Part shown: in pieces, positions 45,387 to 54,320 of the stretch
Layout of the letters: every line of letters begins with the position of its first letter
Numbering within the stretch: the stretch's first letter is position 1
DNA from: Virgibacillus proomii
GTDB taxonomy: Bacteria > Bacillota > Bacilli > Bacillales > Amphibacillaceae
Assembly (NCBI RefSeq): GCF_018916875.1
Contig: NZ_JAHLNO010000018.1
Location: 118,697 to 182,696 of the forward strand
Reading direction: 5' to 3'
Length of the DNA: 64,000 nt
The notes under the pieces: model-generated
Databases searched by the model: none
Seen by the model: only the letters and a program-made list of their open reading frames with translations
What the model was told of the DNA's origin: nothing
Position numbers and translations under genes: made by a program

Positions 45387-46726
45387 CAAAGGGGAAGCAA
45401 TGGACAAATTGGTCAGAAACGGTACATTCTCAGCCAAGTAAAATCGTTTATCCAAAATCTATTGATGAGGTATGTCAAATTGTGAAACGAGCTAGTGATA
45501 ACCAAGAAAAAATACGTGTGGTTGGAGCAGGACATTCGTTTACACCCATTGCCGCTACTACAGGCTACTTAATGTCTTTGGACTACTTAGCTGGTGTACT
45601 CTCTATAGATGAACATAACCAAACAGCTGAAGTATTGGCAGGAACACGTCTGTATGATCTTACTACACAACTCGCGGCAAAAGGATTTGCACAAGAAAAT
45701 TTAGGCGATATCAACGTACAAAGTCTCGCCGGAGCGATTTTAACTGGTACACATGGTACAGGTGTAAAGTTTGGCAATATTGCCACTCAAGTGGTTGCTT
45801 TAACACTTGTTAAAGCAACTGGAGAACTACTCACGATAACTCCAGATCATCAAGAAGTGCCTTTACAGGCTGCAGCTATTTCATTAGGGTTATTGGGAGT
45901 TGTTGTTAAAGTTACTATACGTATTGTTCCTGCACCAATGTATTGCTATATAAGTAATAAATATCGTTTTGATGATTTACTCAATGATTTGCCAGATTTA
46001 ATAGAAGAAAACAGGCATTTTGAATGCTTTCTGTTCCCCTATTCCGATATGGTTCAGGTCAAGACGATGAATCTTTCAGAAGAGAAGCCACGTTCGCTAA
46101 GAAAACACCGTCTTTCTGCTTTAGTGATGGAAAACTACGCTTTTAAGTTTTTATCAGAGACCGCTAGAATGATACCAAAAACCAGTCGTTCTATTAGTCG
46201 GTTATCTGCTCGAGCAATTGGTTCATCTATCGTTTATGCGAAAAGTCATGATTTATTTGCAACACAGCGGCGTGTAAAGTTTCGGGAAATGGAGTATAGT
46301 ATCCCCCTGGAATATCTAATAGAAGCGCTGGCTGCTATGAAAGCAAAAATAGAGCAGATGAAATACAATGTGCATTTTCCAATAGAAGTAAGAATAGTAA
46401 AAGGAGATGATATTTGGCTTAGTACTGCATATGGGAGAAACTCTGCATTCATCGCCATTCATATGTATAAGGGAATGGCGTTTAAACAATTTTTTTATGA
46501 TATGGATCAGGTACTAACTGCTTATCAGGCTAGACCACACTGGGGGAAAATGCATGAAATGAAATTATCACAATTGCATTCAGCGTTCCCAAAGCTTCAT
46601 CAATTTTTAGATATTCGTAAGCATGTAGACCCTGAAGGCGTATTTTTAAACTCATATTTTACAAGTCTATTCGAACTGAATATAGAAGATAAGTTAACTG
46701 TTTCTCATTCATCCACTTTGAAATAA
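45383..46726 (+). CDS. FAD-dependent aldonolactone oxidase (D-arabinono-1,4-lactone oxidase family)
   Basis: The 447-residue flavoprotein has a PCMH-type FAD domain (VVGAGHSFTPIAATTGYLMS, then NLGDINVQSLAGAILTGTHG) and a C-terminal ALO domain ending HWGKMHEMKLSQL..HVDPEGVFLNSYF. The histidine of GAGHS is where FAD is covalently attached in relatives. It probably oxidises a sugar lactone or alditol. I start at TTG 45383 (TTGA overlapping the upstream stop, GGGGAG eight bases before); GTG 45374 would add three residues. Confidence 0.88.
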   Translation: MTKGKQWTNWSETVHSQPSKIVYPKSIDEVCQIVKRASDNQEKIRVVGAGHSFTPIAATTGYLMSLDYLAGVLSIDEHNQTAEVLAGTRLYDLTTQLAAKGFAQENLGDINVQSLAGAILTGTHGTGVKFGNIATQVVALTLVKATGELLTITPDHQEVPLQAAAISLGLLGVVVKVTIRIVPAPMYCYISNKYRFDDLLNDLPDLIEENRHFECFLFPYSDMVQVKTMNLSEEKPRSLRKHRLSALVMENYAFKFLSETARMIPKTSRSISRLSARAIGSSIVYAKSHDLFATQRRVKFREMEYSIPLEYLIEALAAMKAKIEQMKYNVHFPIEVRIVKGDDIWLSTAYGRNSAFIAIHMYKGMAFKQFFYDMDQVLTAYQARPHWGKMHEMKLSQLHSAFPKLHQFLDIRKHVDPEGVFLNSYFTSLFELNIEDKLTVSHSSTLK

Positions 46727-46772
46727 GGAAGAATTGCTTTAATATAATAGATACAGAGTAAAGGGGTATGGA

Positions 46773-47169
46773 ATGTTGGTAATTAGTAAACTAGTAGCTA
46801 TTGGCTTATTTGCGGGTTTTGGATTAGGAGGTTGTTTAAAGCTTATTTAACTAGTTACGTCCAAACATGTATACACCTTATTACTAAATGTTGACTATAT
46901 CCCTGTTTTAAACGCATAGTCCTTACGAATTGGGCGAATTTGGTCTGCATATGGTGGTTTTTCTCATACTTGTTCCTATTTTGTACTATAGTTTGAGACA
47001 AATAGGGCGTGAGCAGAGTGTATTAGCATACATATTGGTTAACGGTTTAATTGGCGCGATTCTGTATGTTACTACAAGCTTTTCTGATCGGACACCAGAT
47101 ATTGCTGATGGCGAGCCTCTCTTTTTTGGTTATTCGGCTGGATTGTCGGCACATTTGTATCTTACATGA
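46773..47169 (+). pseudogene. Decayed small membrane protein gene
   Basis: ATG 46773 behind AAAGGGGTATGG opens MLVISKLVAIGLFAGFGLGG, then stops. A later frame (to 47169) reads HMVVFLILVPILYYSLRQIG and AYILVNGLIGAILYVTT. A third frame ends WLFGWIVGTFVSYMIKD. These are pieces of one polytopic membrane protein split by frameshifts. I do not recognise the family. The lysozyme-like gene begins 16 bp after it. Confidence 0.55.
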
Positions 47170-47185
47170 TAAAGGATTAGATAAG

Positions 47186-47815
47186 ATGAAACACAACAAG
47201 AGATTATCAAAATCAATTAAAAAAGCTATGTTTATTGCTATCGTTTTTATTGTCTTGTTTACCGGGATTCCGCTATTGGTTAATCAAACAGACCACAACC
47301 AATCTTCTGGGCAAACGGATTCGTTAATTAGTGATAAAGTAAAATCCTATCGTCCGCTTGTCGAAAAGTATGCAAAACAATTTGGTATCGAAAAGCATGT
47401 TGACACCATTCTTGCGATTATGATGCAAGAATCTGGCGGGCGAGGAGATGATCCGATGCAAGCATCTGAAAGTTATTGTGGAAAGAGAAACTGTATCAAA
47501 GATCCAGAGATATCCATTAAGCAAGGTATTTATTATTTTTCTCAAACGTTAAATGATGCAGACGAAGATTTATTAGTAGCAGTACAGGCTTATAATTTTG
47601 GCAGAGGATTTATTAACTATCTCAATGAGCAGAAAAAAGGCTTCTCACAGGAAGCTGCGATCCGTTTTTCGCAGGAAATGTATGCTAACGATCCCGATAA
47701 AGAGAAATATCGTTGCTTGCGTAATGGTGCGAGAGAACTTGATGCTTGTTATGGAGATATATACTACGTGAAATCCGTAATGGCGTATAGGGATGAGTTG
47801 AAACAAGAGAAGTAA
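47186..47815 (+). CDS. Lysozyme-like peptidoglycan hydrolase, membrane anchored
   Basis: The 209-residue protein has a basic start and one membrane segment (about 15-32, AMFIAIVFIVLFTGIPLLV). The rest is an extracytoplasmic lysozyme-like domain: ILAIMMQESGGRGDDPMQAS with the catalytic-type glutamate, SIKQGIYYFSQTL, AVQAYNFGRGFINYL and YGDIYYVKSVMAYR. It resembles the Lysozyme_like domain of CwlT-type and sporulation-associated hydrolases. ATG 47186 follows AAAGGATTAGATAAG. Frames starting upstream (47051) belong to the dead membrane gene. Confidence 0.85.
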   Translation: MKHNKRLSKSIKKAMFIAIVFIVLFTGIPLLVNQTDHNQSSGQTDSLISDKVKSYRPLVEKYAKQFGIEKHVDTILAIMMQESGGRGDDPMQASESYCGKRNCIKDPEISIKQGIYYFSQTLNDADEDLLVAVQAYNFGRGFINYLNEQKKGFSQEAAIRFSQEMYANDPDKEKYRCLRNGARELDACYGDIYYVKSVMAYRDELKQEK

Positions 47816-47850
47816 TAGGAATAGCATAATCGTTTAAAGGAGGAAATAGA

Positions 47851-48231
47851 ATGAATAAAGCAATTCATACAGAACAAGCACCAGCTGCTTTAGGCCCGTA
47901 TTCACAGGCTATCCAGGCTGGTAATTTGTTGTTTGTATCTGGTCAAATTGGTATCAATCCAGAAACTGGCCAGATGGTAGAAGGGGTTGAGAGTCAAACA
48001 AAGCAAGTTTTACAAAACATTGAAGCAATTGTAAAGCAGGTAGGAGCGGATTTATCAAAAGCGGTTAAGTTTTCTATTTATTTAAGCTCGATGGATGATT
48101 TTGCAATTGTTAATGAAATATATGGCGGTTTTTTACAAAAACCGTATCCTGCGAGATCTACCATGGAGGTGAGTAAGCTACCGAAAGATGCTTTAGTAGA
48201 GATGGATGTTATTATCAATATGGACGCCTAG
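47851..48231 (+). CDS. RidA family enamine/imine deaminase
   Basis: RidA hydrolyses reactive 2-aminoacrylate-type enamines to ketoacids and ammonia. The 126-residue protein has the start ALGPYSQAIQAG, the signature GQIGINPETG and the active-site arginine of YPARSTMEVSKLP, with E in LVEMDVI. The length and motifs fit the active RidA subfamily. It lies 35 bp after the lysozyme-like gene with its own AAAGGAGG. Confidence 0.95.
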   Translation: MNKAIHTEQAPAALGPYSQAIQAGNLLFVSGQIGINPETGQMVEGVESQTKQVLQNIEAIVKQVGADLSKAVKFSIYLSSMDDFAIVNEIYGGFLQKPYPARSTMEVSKLPKDALVEMDVIINMDA

Positions 48232-48309
48232 GAGACCGAGGATACAAAATTTTACATTACGTATTAAAATCCAACAAAATTAATCTTTGGTAAGGTAAAT
48301 TAGCTATTT

Positions 48310-48480
48310 TATTATCCCGTATAATAATTGGCTGTAAAGACTTCTGCTTTAGCTATGAGGTGAACCCTAGGAGAATAAGTGGAGGATCCGGCTGCAAGCA
48401 AATGCCCAAATCTGTTCATTTTAATGGGGGATAAAAGAAAATCCCCCACTGATAAGATTTACTTTATGTTGATGCGATTT
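48310..48480. repeat. Mosaic intergenic repeat, degenerate
   Basis: TTATCCCGTATAATAATTGG, AGACTTCTGCTTTAGC, AATGCCCAAATCTGTTC and GGGGGATAAAAGAAAATCCCCC (hairpin), then TTTACTTTATGTTGATGCG. Related to 38970-39160. Confidence 0.5.
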
Positions 48481-48641
48481 GTGACATATTTCCCGGGAAA
48501 TTGTCAAAAATAAATAAGCTGCGGCTTATAACAGCTAACGCAGGTTACCTGTTAATTGCACATATAAAACTCAAAAATTTTACCACACTTAATCAATTTA
48601 TGTGCCGAATTTTTCTAATATATAAAGAGAAGAACGGGCTC

Positions 48642-48887
48642 TTATTCATATTTAGCCAGTTCTTCTTTAATAGCTGTTCTAATATTATCTAAGCATTCTT
48701 CCGGTGTGTTTCCGAAAATGCGTTTATTGTTTACGATTGCATATGGTTTCACCCGGCATAATCCGCAAAATGATAAACAATCGTTTATAAGCACAGCTAC
48801 TTCGGGGAATTCCCGTTCTAAAATTTCCTCTATATCAATAGAAGTGATTGCATTTCCGTCACAGACTTCAACTACAACAATGCCCAT
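48642..48887 (-). CDS. DUF1450 protein with four conserved cysteines
   Basis: The 81-residue protein starts MGIVVVEVCDGNAITSID and carries C-L-S-F-C-G-L-C (LINDCLSFCGLCRVKPYAIV), the pattern of the small cysteine-rich YuzB-like DUF1450 family, which may bind metal or an iron-sulfur centre. The function is unknown. I prefer ATG 48887 (AAAGTGG nine bases upstream); GTG 48899 would add four residues. Confidence 0.82.
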   Translation of the reverse strand: MGIVVVEVCDGNAITSIDIEEILEREFPEVAVLINDCLSFCGLCRVKPYAIVNNKRIFGNTPEECLDNIRTAIKEELAKYE

Positions 48888-48899
48888 TTGTGCTACCAC

Positions 48900-49240
48900 T
48901 TTCTTTCTATTTCAAGTTACCCTATATAGGATGTTCAAAACTCGCGATAAAAATGACACGTCGAATTTCTGCGTTGTGTTGTTTCTGCGCTGTTCATGTA
49001 TTACTGTATACATTCCACTGCTCGAAACGTCGCCGCCTTGAACTTCTCGATCCTTTTTATCCTCTTTTTGAACTTTTAATAGGATAGGATGTTCAAAAAT
49101 CTAATAAAATGTCATGTTGAATTTCTATGTTATTTTGACTTTATCTAGTAAAAAAATAACTTCGCCTAGAATTACTGGTTTCTGTTTTGAACACATCATA
49201 AGGGGCTTTGTTAGTTGTAGCATATATTCCCTAAGAAATC
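48900..49240. other. Gene-free stretch with GTTCAAAA motif repeats
   Basis: It contains two GGATGTTCAAAA motifs (near 48929 and 49088) and the CGCCGCCTTGAACTTCTCG segment also seen near 52770. The small plus-strand frames here have no ribosome site or family and are rejected. Confidence 0.4.
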
Positions 49241-49246
49241 AATCAT

Positions 49247-50614
49247 CTAAACTGTGCTAGGTTTATTTTCCTCACTATCTACAAAGCTCATCGAAACCCA
49301 ATTCCGCTTCTTCCATCGTCGTAACATGAATATACCCCGTAACCATTCATCGGCAATAAAGGAAATCCAAATACCTATAAGACCGAGATTTAAATAGATA
49401 CTGAAAAACCAAGCAAAGGTAACCCCAATTCCCCACATTACAGCAACGCCAATATATACCGGAAATTTCACATCCCCAGCTGCGCGCAAGGAACTAATCA
49501 TAATAATATTTATCGCACGTCCGGGCTCAAGGATGATGGTCATTAATAATAATGCACCACCTGTTTCTATAACCGAAGGATTATTGGTGAAAATACCCAA
49601 TAATGAATCAGAAAGCAAATAAGCAATGGTGGCAATGCTTAAGGAAATAACGATGGAGATGTTCAAGCTTTTTATTGCTCGTTGATAAACTTCTTCCTTT
49701 TTTCCAGCACCGATCATATGTCCAATTAAAATTTGTGTTCCTTGTCCAATTGCAATCGAAAATAAAAAGATGAACATGATTAAATTTTGTGTATATACTT
49801 TTGTCGTTATTGCCACTGCGCCCAATTGAGCAACAAAGTATGTGATCATCATTTGACTGGCGTTATACGATAATTGTTCACCTGCTGAGGGAATACCAAT
49901 TTGCAGCAGCTGTTTAATATGTTGTTTTTGGTATCGGAAAAAATTAGAGAAATCCATTTTTCCTTGACTGCGCTTTAGTAATAAATAGAAAATGAATAGA
50001 AATCCGATGAAGCGGCTTATAGCCGTGGAGTATGCTACCCCTTCAACTCCTAAAATAGGTAATCCAAATGGACCAAAGATAACAATGTAGTTACCAATCA
50101 CATTTAAAATATTCATTCCAATTGTTACAGACATGGTATCTTTGGTGAAGCCGTAGCTACGCAAAATAGCTCCCACTGTCATGATTAATGCTTGTATAAA
50201 GATTAGACCGCCAACAATTTGCATATAGCTAGAGGCTTCATCCATAATTTCTAATGGCAGATCCATTAACTGAAGGATCTCCTTTGTACTTAGAAACAAA
50301 ACAGTACTTAGTACGATGGCGAATAATAAATTTAAGCTAATAGCAGTTACTGTTATTTCACCAGCTTGCTTACGATTATTTGCTCCAAGATGCTGAGCGA
50401 TTAATATAGCTGCACCTTGAGCTACAAATCCAAACATAACAATGACTACAGACAGAACTTGGTTAGATACCCCAACAGCAGCTACTGCATTATCGGAATA
50501 TTGGCTAAGCATTAACGTATCTGCATTACCCATTAACATATGAAGCAGTATTTCAATGAATATTGGCCATGTTAAGCCAAATAATGTAATTTTTCTTAGT
50601 TTGTTAGAGGACAT
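49247..50614 (-). CDS. MATE-family efflux transporter
   Basis: The 455-residue protein has twelve hydrophobic segments in two MatE halves, with features such as WPIFIEILLHMLMGNADTLML, GAILRSYGFTKDTM and GIPSAGEQLSYNASQM. MATE pumps export cationic drugs or metabolites using sodium or proton gradients. ATG 50614 is chosen; a TTG six codons upstream lacks support. It is followed on the same strand by nothing close, and is separated from the upstream MFS gene by a strong terminator. Confidence 0.93.
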   Translation of the reverse strand: MSSNKLRKITLFGLTWPIFIEILLHMLMGNADTLMLSQYSDNAVAAVGVSNQVLSVVIVMFGFVAQGAAILIAQHLGANNRKQAGEITVTAISLNLLFAIVLSTVLFLSTKEILQLMDLPLEIMDEASSYMQIVGGLIFIQALIMTVGAILRSYGFTKDTMSVTIGMNILNVIGNYIVIFGPFGLPILGVEGVAYSTAISRFIGFLFIFYLLLKRSQGKMDFSNFFRYQKQHIKQLLQIGIPSAGEQLSYNASQMMITYFVAQLGAVAITTKVYTQNLIMFIFLFSIAIGQGTQILIGHMIGAGKKEEVYQRAIKSLNISIVISLSIATIAYLLSDSLLGIFTNNPSVIETGGALLLMTIILEPGRAINIIMISSLRAAGDVKFPVYIGVAVMWGIGVTFAWFFSIYLNLGLIGIWISFIADEWLRGIFMLRRWKKRNWVSMSFVDSEENKPSTV

Positions 50615-50782
50615 TTCATCCCAACTTTCCAAGCAAATAGTAAAGCTAGTTTATATTTATTTGCTGAAAATGGAAAGCTTATTTTGAAAACGGTAAAATT
50701 ATTGTCATTTTTAATCGTTTTTTTTTCCAATTGCCTTGTGAAATAAATGATCTTGCTACAATTGACATATAAACCTATATGA

Positions 50783-50824
50783 AAAAGTTAAACCGAGAAC
50801 AAAAATGCCCTCGGTTTAACTTTT
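50783..50824. terminator. Strong bidirectional terminator between MFS and MATE genes
   Basis: AAAAGTTAAACCGAG and CTCGGTTTAACTTTT form a perfect 15-bp stem with a 12-nt loop. The MFS stop codon at 50816 lies in the stem. Confidence 0.8.
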
Positions 50825-52096
50825 CCGTGCAGATAATGAGCGGGAATGGGAATGATTGTATTCGTACTTATACCAACAAACGAGCATGGTAATACCACCT
50901 GTTAGAAGCAATACACCTGTGACAACAAATACTGCTGAAAACCCGAAAAAACCTGCTATCGCTCCACCTAAGGCAGGTCCAATAATATTTCCAAGGAAGC
51001 GTAAGCTCGTGTTATATCCTAACACTTCACCTTGCATAGAAAGTGGTGCTGTTTGCCGGATATAGGCAATTCGAACCGGAATAATACCACCAATTGAAAT
51101 TCCCAACAAGAAGCGTAAGATGACAAGCTGCCAAATATTTGTAACTAAAGCACCCGGAAGGTATACAATCCCGGCCATGAATAGTAGTGCAGTCATCACT
51201 TTAATGTAGCCAATTTTATCACCAAGTCTTCCGAGCCTTCTAGACATGAGTAAGTTACCAAGACCCGCTGCGGAGAAAGCCACACCGGAGAAAAAGGCAA
51301 CATTTTCTGGTCCGTGAATATCAGCAACAAATAGAGATAATATTGGTTGAATGCTAAAGTGAGCGATCTGAACTAATGTTGACATTAGCAAAACTGCTAA
51401 TAAAATTGGATTAGCTACAATATGCTGAATAACTTGCTTGCTTGTATATAGTTTGTTTTCCTTCTCATCGTCAACATTTAATCTTATTTCTTTAACGCCA
51501 AAGAGAACGATTAGAGCAGAAAGAAAAATCGTAACGGATACCCACTTGAATGTACTAGCAAAGCCAAATGTATCAGCAAGCGTTCCTCCTAATAGAGGCC
51601 CCATTAACGCTCCAGTAATACTCCCTGTCTGTAGTGTACCTAGTACTCTTCCGGCGATGTTTTTTGGTGTTTGTGTTGAGATAAAAGCTTGGGACATAGG
51701 GATAAATCCGGTTGCAATCCCCATGATTAAGCGGAGTAAAAATAATTGCCAAACCGAAGTGGCAAAGCCCATTAGGAAAATGGACAAGCCAATTCCAACT
51801 GCAGAAAATATAAGAATGTTCTTCCGTCCGTACTTGTCACCAATTCTTCCCCAAATAGGTGAAAAAATAAATGCGGTGACAAAGGTAATAGCAAAAATCC
51901 AACCTGACCAATTTTGTACATATGAGTCGGAAAAATTACCCATAGACTCAATGTACAAAGAAATAAATGGAAGTACCATTGTCATACTTCCAGAAATAAA
52001 AAAGTTAGCAAACCACATGATTGCTAAGTTTCTCTTCACGATCGGATAATCGTCAATAATGGCAATACCCTTCTTTCTGATAAGATATTTCGTCAC
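50816..52096 (-). CDS. MFS multidrug-type transporter
   Basis: The 426-residue protein has twelve hydrophobic segments. MFS motif A is visible twice (SPIWGRIGDKYGRKNILIFS and GLGNLLMSRRLGRLGDKIGY), as is the proton-antiporter motif C region GSITGALMGPLLGGTLADTFG and its late counterpart NIIGPALGGAIAGFFG. This points to a drug/proton antiporter of the 12-segment type. The start is the GTG at 52096. Its ribosome site is poor, and a start further in cannot be excluded because residues 1-20 are weakly conserved in such proteins. Confidence 0.9.
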   Translation of the reverse strand: MTKYLIRKKGIAIIDDYPIVKRNLAIMWFANFFISGSMTMVLPFISLYIESMGNFSDSYVQNWSGWIFAITFVTAFIFSPIWGRIGDKYGRKNILIFSAVGIGLSIFLMGFATSVWQLFLLRLIMGIATGFIPMSQAFISTQTPKNIAGRVLGTLQTGSITGALMGPLLGGTLADTFGFASTFKWVSVTIFLSALIVLFGVKEIRLNVDDEKENKLYTSKQVIQHIVANPILLAVLLMSTLVQIAHFSIQPILSLFVADIHGPENVAFFSGVAFSAAGLGNLLMSRRLGRLGDKIGYIKVMTALLFMAGIVYLPGALVTNIWQLVILRFLLGISIGGIIPVRIAYIRQTAPLSMQGEVLGYNTSLRFLGNIIGPALGGAIAGFFGFSAVFVVTGVLLLTGGITMLVCWYKYEYNHSHSRSLSARKS

Positions 52097-52259
52097 CCTA
52101 AATATTATCGCATTTATGGAGGAAAGGAAAGTTATCTGCTTAGCATGGAATATTCAAAAAAGTTATTGTCGATTTTAACAATCAAGATACGTTAATCTTT
52201 TAAAGAATACAACGAAAATGTTCATTGGTTCGTCTCATAGTTATTTATGAGTTTTTTTA

Positions 52260-52325
52260 CACTATAGGAAAGTATAAAACTTTAGGCTTTATAGTATAAG
52301 AAAAACGATAGCTATCGCCATAAAG
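52260..52325 (+). repeat. ~91-bp element, copy G, truncated by a MITE-like repeat
   Basis: The copy is intact up to CGCCATAAAG. The terminal ACTTGGC hairpin is missing and replaced by the inverted-repeat element at 52322-52619, after which the native end TTTCTAA reappears (52617-52623). Confidence 0.85.
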
Positions 52326-52619
52326 AGGCTGGGACAAAACTAAAACAGTTGATTAAAAAACGAACAATAAATCGTCCTTGTGTATACGCAAGTTTTTAGC
52401 GTAGTCAAAATATGTAGACTCCTCTCGGGAATAGCTCGAGCTGAAGATCCCGCAGGAAAGCGATCTTTGCTTTCCGAGGAAGCTGAGGCCGTGCCCGCGG
52501 AAAGCGAAATATTTTGACGTAGCGATGATAGGAATTTTTTTAACACAAACAAACCGAACAATTATAAATGAATTGTTCGGTTTTTGCTATTTAGTATTTG
52601 CTTATGTCCCAGCCTCTTT
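52322..52619. mobile_element. MITE-like GAGGCTGGGACA element
   Basis: The 298-bp element has perfect 15-bp inverted ends AAAGAGGCTGGGACA (52322-52336) and TGTCCCAGCCTCTTT (52605-52619). Its interior carries CCCGCAGGAAAGCG and GCCGTGCCCGCGGAAAGCG, a sequence type I recall as widespread in Bacillaceae intergenic regions, plus a subterminal hairpin CGAACAATTATAAATGAATT-type near the right end. No transposase is encoded. The minus-strand frame 52340-52561 is the usual false gene of such repeats. Confidence 0.75.
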
Positions 52620-52956
52620 CTAAAAACAATTTTATGTTTCAATGGGCATGGTTTCGTTTAAACCAATATATTATGAACATAAGGGGCTGTTCAAAAGTCG
52701 ATTAAAAATCTAAATTAGACGGCTTATTTTGGCTTCTAATATCTATTCTGCTTATCGCTAACAGCGAGGCCTTGAACTTCTTGGTTCTTCTTTTAGATTC
52801 GCACTCTAGTAACTGTTGCATACATTAGCAGCAAAATACATCCCAGGTTGTAATTTTTTTCAAAAATGTATTCATAAATAAAAAAAACAGGTATAATGAT
52901 ATTTAGCTTGAAGAAAGCATAAAATAAAGCAAGAACTGATAAAGGAGAAATAAAGG

Positions 52957-53883
52957 ATGATAAGAAAAGGAAGTAAATTTCTACTAATCATGTTAATTGC
53001 TTTACTAGTACTAGGGACAAGCTTGTCTGTTCATGCTGATAGTGGAGCTGGTAATTCAGATAGTATTAATGAAAAGTTGGGACAGCCAATTGTTGTATAT
53101 GGGGCGCAATTAACGAGTGATCAACGTGCTAAAGTTCGTGAATTGTTAAATGTAAATGATGGAGACGCTGTTGACGAATATGATGTATCCGGAAAAGATG
53201 CAGCCAAGTATATTAATGGAAACCCAAATTCAAATATGTATTCAAGTGCTAAAATAGCGCTTCAAGAAGAAGGAAATGGACTAACTATTAATATTGTAAC
53301 TCCAGAAAATATTACAGAGGTCACGAAAGAAATGTACGCAAATGCGTTGCTTACAGCTGGTGTCGAAAATGCAACGGTTGATGTAGCTTCTCCCGTAAAA
53401 GTTAGTGGTCATTCCGCATTAACGGGGATTTATAAAGCGTATGATGTAGACGGGCAAGAGCTTGATAAAGAGCGGATGGAGCTTGCTAATGAAGAACTGG
53501 GAGTAGCAACACAACTAGCTGGAAAAGAAGGTGTTGGAGAAGAAAAGGCTAGTCAACTGCTTACGGAGATCAAAAAGACGATTGCCGAACAGAATCCAGC
53601 TACGAAAGAAGATGTAGAACGGATTGTTCAAGAGCAACTGGATAAGCTGGAAATATCTTTAAGTGAAGCAGATCGACAAATGTTGATTAATTTAATTGAT
53701 AAAATGCGTGATTTAAATATAAATTTTGACCAAGTGAAAAGTCAATTAGATGATATCTCGACAGCGATCAAGGATAAAGCTGAAGAACTTGGTCTAGATG
53801 AAGGATTTTGGGAGAAAGTAGCTAACTTCTTCAGTGAGCTTTTCCAAGCAATTGCTAACTTTTTTAAAGGGCTTTTTAGCTAA
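52957..53883 (+). CDS. ypuA: DUF1002 secreted protein (YpuA-like)
   Basis: The 308-residue protein has a signal peptide (about 1-28, ending VHAD). A DUF1002 domain follows with QPIVVYGAQLTSDQRAKVRE, SSAKIALQEEGNGLTINIVT and LTAGVENATVDVASPVKVSGHSAL split over residues 45-170, and a helical C-terminal tail ends in an amphipathic segment (FWEKVANFFSELFQAI). The function is unknown; YpuA belongs to the cell-envelope stress class in Bacillus. ATG 52957 follows AAAGGAGAAATAAAGG. A TATAAT lies at about 52893 with a weak -35. Confidence 0.88.
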   Translation: MIRKGSKFLLIMLIALLVLGTSLSVHADSGAGNSDSINEKLGQPIVVYGAQLTSDQRAKVRELLNVNDGDAVDEYDVSGKDAAKYINGNPNSNMYSSAKIALQEEGNGLTINIVTPENITEVTKEMYANALLTAGVENATVDVASPVKVSGHSALTGIYKAYDVDGQELDKERMELANEELGVATQLAGKEGVGEEKASQLLTEIKKTIAEQNPATKEDVERIVQEQLDKLEISLSEADRQMLINLIDKMRDLNINFDQVKSQLDDISTAIKDKAEELGLDEGFWEKVANFFSELFQAIANFFKGLFS

Positions 53884-53921
53884 TATTTATATAGAACAGA
53901 CAATAAACATATCCTTAATGG

Positions 53922-53977
53922 AACTGTACCCGAAATGTTGAACATTCAAAAAACATGTGGTGGTACAGTTTTTTTAT
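53922..53977 (+). terminator. Terminator after ypuA
   Basis: AACTGTACC and GGTACAGTT form a 9-bp stem with a long loop, followed by seven Ts. The ~91-bp element copy H begins directly at the T-run. Confidence 0.7.
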
Positions 53978-54069
53978 ACTGTAGGAAAATATAAAACTTT
54001 AGGCTTTATAGTATAAGAAAAACGATAGCTTTCGCCATAAAGACTTGGCGACAAGCCAAGTTTTTCTAA
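53976..54069 (+). repeat. ~91-bp element, copy H
   Basis: A complete copy (ACTGTAGG variant at the left end) with TCGCCA/TGGCGA pairing and an intact terminal hairpin. The final base of TTTTTCTAA is the first base of the ATG of an IS3-type OrfA remnant, so the element sits exactly at that start codon. Confidence 0.85.
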
Positions 54070-54188
54070 TGGCTAAATTTACAGCTAATAAAAAAGTAAG
54101 TGCGGTCAAATATTATTTGAAAAAAAGGATATAAAAGTATGTATCATGGTGCTGACGTTGTAATAACTTTATACTGTCTAAGGTGCTG
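54069..54188 (+). pseudogene. IS3-family OrfA N-terminal remnant
   Basis: From ATG 54069 the frame reads MAKFTANKKVSAVKYYLKKG, the typical first helix of IS3/IS150-type OrfA helix-turn-helix proteins. It loses similarity after about 24 codons and stops at 54188. No OrfB or inverted ends are visible. The ribosome site has been replaced by the repeat copy. Confidence 0.55.
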
Positions 54189-54320
54189 AAAGATTCCCAG
54201 TTTGATAGTTGCCGAATATGACCTAGAATGCTTGATGGGGTATAAAGGAACAGCCCCACTGAATGAAGTTTCACTTTAGACGTTTTAAAGGTGTAAAAAA
54301 GGATAAAAACATCCACCACC
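54170..54320. repeat. Mosaic intergenic repeat, degenerate
   Basis: AAGGTGCTGAAAGATTCCCA, AATGCTTGATGGGG, GAACAGCCCCACTGAATGAA and GTTTCACTTTAGACG are degenerate versions of the 38970-39160 modules. 54320-54600 has no gene; it is the upstream region of the LysM gene. Confidence 0.5.

Noticed and set aside
52340..52561. 73-aa minus-strand protein
   Set aside because: It lies wholly inside the MITE-like repeat and matches the false genes commonly called from that repeat.
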